From NCBI GenBank assembly GCA_020342025.1, contig CP070840.1:1850300-1857540 (forward strand): 7,241 nucleotides of DNA, in the 5' to 3' direction. The notes beneath the pieces are model-generated. The model worked only from the letters and a program-made list of their open reading frames with translations, made no database searches and had not been told where the DNA came from. This stretch comes from Deltaproteobacteria bacterium. GTDB taxonomy: Bacteria; Desulfobacterota; DSM-4660; Desulfatiglandales; HGW-15. Positions 5,431 to 7,241 of the stretch are shown here, one piece after another. Within the stretch, counting starts at the first letter, position 1, and each line of letters starts with the position of its first letter. The translations under genes were made by a program, and so were the position numbers.

Positions 5431-6038
5431 CTTTGGCTAATCTTTATTAGAAGGTCTGCAAGGATCCAGCCCAGCACGGCCAGACATTCCATGTCCAGCC
5501 ATTTGGGCGCTGATTTGTCAAAAAGGACCTTGCAACTCGCCGGGAATTCCGCATCCTTGTCGTAAAAGACAAGGAGCATGGGAACCTTGGGGAGGGCTTG
5601 GAAGCAATAGCAAACATCCCCCGTCTGGAACCCCTCAAAAGGTCCCCCATCCAGCTCCTGAGCTGCCTTCTCTAGGTCGCTAGCTCGACCGGCAAAGTAT
5701 TGGGCAATCCGTTCTTCCACATTCACCTGAAAATTAGAGATAAAAAAGGCGGAGTCCTTGAAGTCTCTATATGACATCCACTCCCCTGTGAGCTTCCCCT
5801 GACCTGCCTGAAGTACGTAGTGACACAAAACGATTCTGATGGCGACGTTTGGTGCTTTCTCATTGAGCTCCCATATTCCCTGATTGCTTATTCGGTAACA
5901 CTGGCCAAGGAAATTCATCTCAAGCTGATCCCCCTGGTATAGGACACCAAGGTCTGCAGATACCTTGGACAAGTCAACATCTGCCAGTTCCCTCAAAAGT
6001 TCCTCATACACGAGCTCGTAGTTATCTCTGGTGATCAT
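5412..6038 (-). CDS. DUF3786 domain-containing protein
   Basis: A 208-residue soluble protein that I recognise as DUF3786, a family of unknown function known mainly from anaerobes such as clostridia and Desulfobacterota. Landmarks: a helical N-terminus (4-25), an MNFLGQCYRIS strand (41-51), a GEWMSYRDFKDSAFF block (85-99), F..FAGRASD-like (115-121), GGPFEGFQTGDVCYCFQALPKVPMLLVFYDKDAEFP read as the conserved G-D-....-P-.-P-L core (131-166), and LFDKSAPKWL (172-181). The two Cys in DVCYC (143, 145) could bind metal but are not obviously conserved. The terminal RPARPA is encoded by a GC-rich repeat, so the original C-terminus was probably different. The start is fixed by an in-frame stop four codons upstream; the Shine-Dalgarno is poor. 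It is transcribed divergently from the IMP cyclohydrolase gene. Confidence 0.88.
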   Translation of the reverse strand: MITRDNYELVYEELLRELADVDLSKVSADLGVLYQGDQLEMNFLGQCYRISNQGIWELNEKAPNVAIRIVLCHYVLQAGQGKLTGEWMSYRDFKDSAFFISNFQVNVEERIAQYFAGRASDLEKAAQELDGGPFEGFQTGDVCYCFQALPKVPMLLVFYDKDAEFPASCKVLFDKSAPKWLDMECLAVLGWILADLLIKISQRPARPA

Positions 6039-6059
6039 AGCTGGCTTTCAACTCTTGTC

Positions 6060-6088
6060 TTGATAAACGAGGAGGCTTGGATTATAGA
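6060..6088 (+). promoter_or_regulatory. Candidate promoter for the IMP cyclohydrolase gene
   Basis: TTGATA (6060-6065), a 17-base spacer, and TATAGA (6083-6088); the hexamers match the sigma-70 consensus at 5 of 6 and 4 of 6. Predicted initiation near 6095 gives a leader of about 45 bases. Confidence 0.5.
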
Positions 6089-6109
6089 TTGTTCTCGAGG
6101 ATAAACCAA
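6081..6109 (-). promoter_or_regulatory. Candidate promoter for the DUF3786 gene
   Basis: On the minus strand TTGGTT (6109-6104), a 17-base spacer, and a perfect TATAAT (6086-6081). The -10 overlaps that of the opposing promoter, so polymerase could occupy only one at a time. Predicted initiation near 6074 gives a leader of about 35 bases. Confidence 0.5.
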
Positions 6110-6125
6110 TAGAAATTGACCCGGG

Positions 6126-6132
6126 GGGAGGG
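6126..6132 (+). promoter_or_regulatory. Ribosome binding site of the IMP cyclohydrolase gene
   Basis: GGGGAGG with a 6-base spacer (GCGTGA region) to the ATG at 6139, a strong match that fixes this start. Confidence 0.65.
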
Positions 6133-6138
6133 CGTGAG

Positions 6139-6735
6139 ATGAAAAAGATTGTGAGGGCGATTATCAGTGTGACGGATAAAGCGGGTGTGGTGGAGTTTGC
6201 CAAATCACTCTCCAAATTCGGGGTTCAGATATTGTCCACAGGGGGTACGGCAAGAGTCCTTCGGGATGGAGGCCTTTCTGTTACAGACATCTCTGAGTAC
6301 ACAGGTTTTCCCGAGATGCTGGATGGCCGGGTAAAGACCCTTCATCCAAAAGTGCACGGCGGATTGCTCGGCCTCAGGGATAATCCAGAGCATGTGCGTA
6401 TGATGAGAGACCACGATATAGAAAACATAGACCTTTTGGTGGTGAACCTCTATCAGTTTGAGAAGACGGTGGCCAAGGAAGGGGTCACCCTGGAGGAAGC
6501 CATTGAGAACATCGATATCGGTGGGCCGGCCATGCTCCGGTCCTCGGCCAAGAACTTCAGGGATGTGACAGTCATTGTGGACCCGTTGGACTACGAAGCG
6601 GTTTTGGAAGAGATGGAAGAGCTGGGAGGGGCCACTTCCATTCAGACCAGGTTTCGTCTCGCCAAGAAGGTCTTCCAACTTACACACAAATATGACGGCG
6701 CCATCAGCGAATATCTTGAAAAGATTGAGCTTTAA
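6139..6735 (+). CDS. purH: IMP cyclohydrolase, stand-alone (PurH N-terminal domain)
   Basis: A 198-residue cytoplasmic enzyme that closes FAICAR to IMP, the last step of de novo purine synthesis. It corresponds to the whole N-terminal MGS-like domain of bifunctional PurH (about 510-530 residues) and nothing else. Motifs: ISVTDKAG (9-16), STGGTA (33-38), [19 protein letters not shown] (58-76), NLYQFE (103-108), and [15 protein letters not shown] (125-139). Residues matching the known cyclohydrolase site are all present: R64, K66, Y105, D126, K138. NLYQFE has Gln where NLYPFE is usual. The protein ends cleanly after a short helix, and no trace of the AICAR transformylase domain follows in any frame, so a separate formyltransferase must be encoded elsewhere. 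A domain-split arrangement fits what I recall for some Desulfobacterota. A long palindrome begins 11 bases after the stop. Confidence 0.93.
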   Translation: MKKIVRAIISVTDKAGVVEFAKSLSKFGVQILSTGGTARVLRDGGLSVTDISEYTGFPEMLDGRVKTLHPKVHGGLLGLRDNPEHVRMMRDHDIENIDLLVVNLYQFEKTVAKEGVTLEEAIENIDIGGPAMLRSSAKNFRDVTVIVDPLDYEAVLEEMEELGGATSIQTRFRLAKKVFQLTHKYDGAISEYLEKIEL

Positions 6736-6746
6736 CCTATTTAAAA

Positions 6747-7015
6747 CCGCAGACACATGCAGACATATTAGACAGGATCAACAAGATCGACTGGATCGAA
6801 AGATGGCAGGCAAGATCGCTTAATGGCCAATGTGGAGCAGCCGCAAGGGTCAAAAACAAGCCAGCTTCTTTTTGACATTTACGGGGCTCCACATCATTCC
6901 CGATGTTTTTCATCGGGCACCGCGCTACGCGCGGGGGCCATAAGCGATCGAACTCCATCTAGGAAATCCCGTTAATCCTGTGAATCCTGTCAAGTGAGAC
7001 TCTGTCTGTCTGCGG
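6747..7015. repeat. Long imperfect palindrome (about 270 bp)
   Basis: Two arms meet at a 4-base apex (6861-6864). Matching block pairs from outside in: CCGCAGACA (6747-6755) with TGTCTGCGG (7007-7015); GACAGGAT (6771-6778) with ATCCTGTC (6984-6991); an AGATGG/CCATCT pair (6801-6806 with 6955-6960); GATCGCTTAATGGCC (6814-6828) with GGCCATAAGCGATC (6936-6949, one-base gap); TGTGGAGC (6831-6838) with GCTCCACA (6886-6893); GTCAAAAACAAG (6849-6860) with CTTCTTTTTGAC (6865-6876). The left arm is 114 bases, the right about 151; the excess is mostly two small hairpins at 6899-6934. It fills the gap between two convergent genes, is non-coding, and has the look of a MITE-like element or a bidirectional transcript-end structure. 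Confidence 0.75.
6899..6934. repeat. Tandem small hairpins in the right arm of the palindrome
   Basis: CCCGATG (6899-6905), loop TTTTT, CATCGGG (6911-6917): a perfect 7-bp stem. Then CCGCGC (6920-6925), loop TAC, GCGCGG (6929-6934): a perfect 6-bp stem. Neither is followed by a T-run on either strand, so they are not intrinsic terminators of standard form. They have no counterpart in the left arm. Confidence 0.65.
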
Positions 7016-7061
7016 CCAGATTAAACTAGGCGGCTTGATCAACGTCGAACGAAGCTCAAAC

Positions 7062-7238
7062 TCACTCGTGAAGACTTTGTGGCTTGTCTTCCTTGTCTGG
7101 GCAGGGGGCATTCTTGTGGACGAGACGGTCTTTCTTCTCGCAGAAGATGGCCTGAAAGGTGCGACAGCTCCCAGAGCCGTCGGTCCCTTCATCTTTCGGC
7201 CAGTTGGCATACAGGCAGTTTAGATCACAGAATTGCAT
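7062..7238 (-). CDS. Small Cys-rich protein, function unknown
   Basis: A 58-residue protein that starts MQFCDLNCLYANWPKDEG, continues DGSGSCRTFQAIFC and KKDRLVHKNAPC, then has a polar tail. Five Cys (4, 8, 25, 33, 46) with spacing C-x3-C...C-x7-C-x12-C suggest a zinc or iron-sulfur site. The DGSGSCRTF..IFC.KK.RLVHKN.PC pattern matches small hypothetical proteins I recall from Desulfobacterota; this is memory, not a search. There is no signal peptide, so it is probably cytoplasmic. Only three bases lie upstream of the ATG inside the window, so the Shine-Dalgarno cannot be checked and the true start could lie further out. It converges with the IMP cyclohydrolase gene across the long palindrome. 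Overlapping frames on both strands (6959-7210 minus and 7035-7223 plus) look random by comparison. Confidence 0.7.
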   Translation of the reverse strand: MQFCDLNCLYANWPKDEGTDGSGSCRTFQAIFCEKKDRLVHKNAPCPDKEDKPQSLHE

Positions 7239-7241
7239 AAC

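Noticed and set aside
6205..6756. Minus-strand frame of 183 codons opposite the IMP cyclohydrolase
   Set aside because: It is long only because the real gene's codon use leaves few stops on the other strand; the residues show no domain.
6849..6876. Apex of the palindrome as an intrinsic terminator
   Set aside because: The stem is A/T-rich with its T-run inside the stem rather than after it, which does not fit the standard form.
6959..7223. Frames on both strands at the right edge (83 and 62 codons)
   Set aside because: They overlap the 58-residue Cys-rich frame, which has a much more coherent residue pattern; the minus one also runs into the palindrome and the plus one needs a TTG start.
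1..7241. CRISPR array, tRNA or rRNA genes, transposase
   Set aside because: No regularly spaced direct repeats, no tRNA-like cloverleaf ends, no rRNA core sequences and no transposase-like frame were seen.

Overview
The window looks like a chromosomal segment of an anaerobic Gram-negative bacterium of the Desulfobacterota (former Deltaproteobacteria). The reasons are a Kdo transferase (so an LPS-bearing outer membrane), a DUF3786 protein, an IMP cyclohydrolase that is not fused to AICAR transformylase, a small Cys-rich protein of a type I associate with these bacteria, and intergenic DNA full of short palindromic repeats. The lineage call is inference; there is no rRNA or tRNA gene to anchor it.

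Layout. (1) 1-985, minus strand: a MoxR-type AAA+ ATPase, followed with translational overlap by a protein that runs off the left edge. The visible N-terminus of that protein resembles the opening of TraB/ChaN/DUF5682-like proteins, so this is the edge of a MoxR-centred operon. (2) 986-1544: non-coding, with a small hairpin, copy A of a dispersed repeat interrupted by a GC-rich hairpin, and AT-rich DNA. (3) 1545-2489, plus strand: an orphan ZnuA/TroA-like metal-binding lipoprotein-independent exported protein with two canonical metal ligands apparently replaced. (4) 2492-5082, minus strand: waaA (Kdo transferase), then an unrecognised 401-residue protein that may share the deoxyhypusine-synthase type of fold. 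The second gene converges on the metal-binding gene with only 2 bases between stop codons. (5) 5083-5411: copy B of the dispersed repeat in the presumed leader of waaA, with a TTGACA/TAGAAA promoter candidate upstream. (6) 5412-6038, minus strand: a DUF3786 protein whose last codons lie in a GC-rich repeat. (7) 6139-6735, plus strand: stand-alone IMP cyclohydrolase (PurH N-terminal domain), transcribed divergently from the DUF3786 gene out of a 100-bp gap where two promoter candidates share one -10 region. (8) 6747-7015: a roughly 270-bp imperfect palindrome. (9) 7062-7238, minus strand: a 58-residue Cys-rich protein.

The genes do not form one pathway. WaaA serves lipid A/LPS core assembly, the IMP cyclohydrolase closes the purine ring, and the exported binding protein probably handles Zn or a similar metal. 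The points most worth following are the MoxR-linked partial gene, the long palindrome, the dispersed repeat pair, and the altered metal site.
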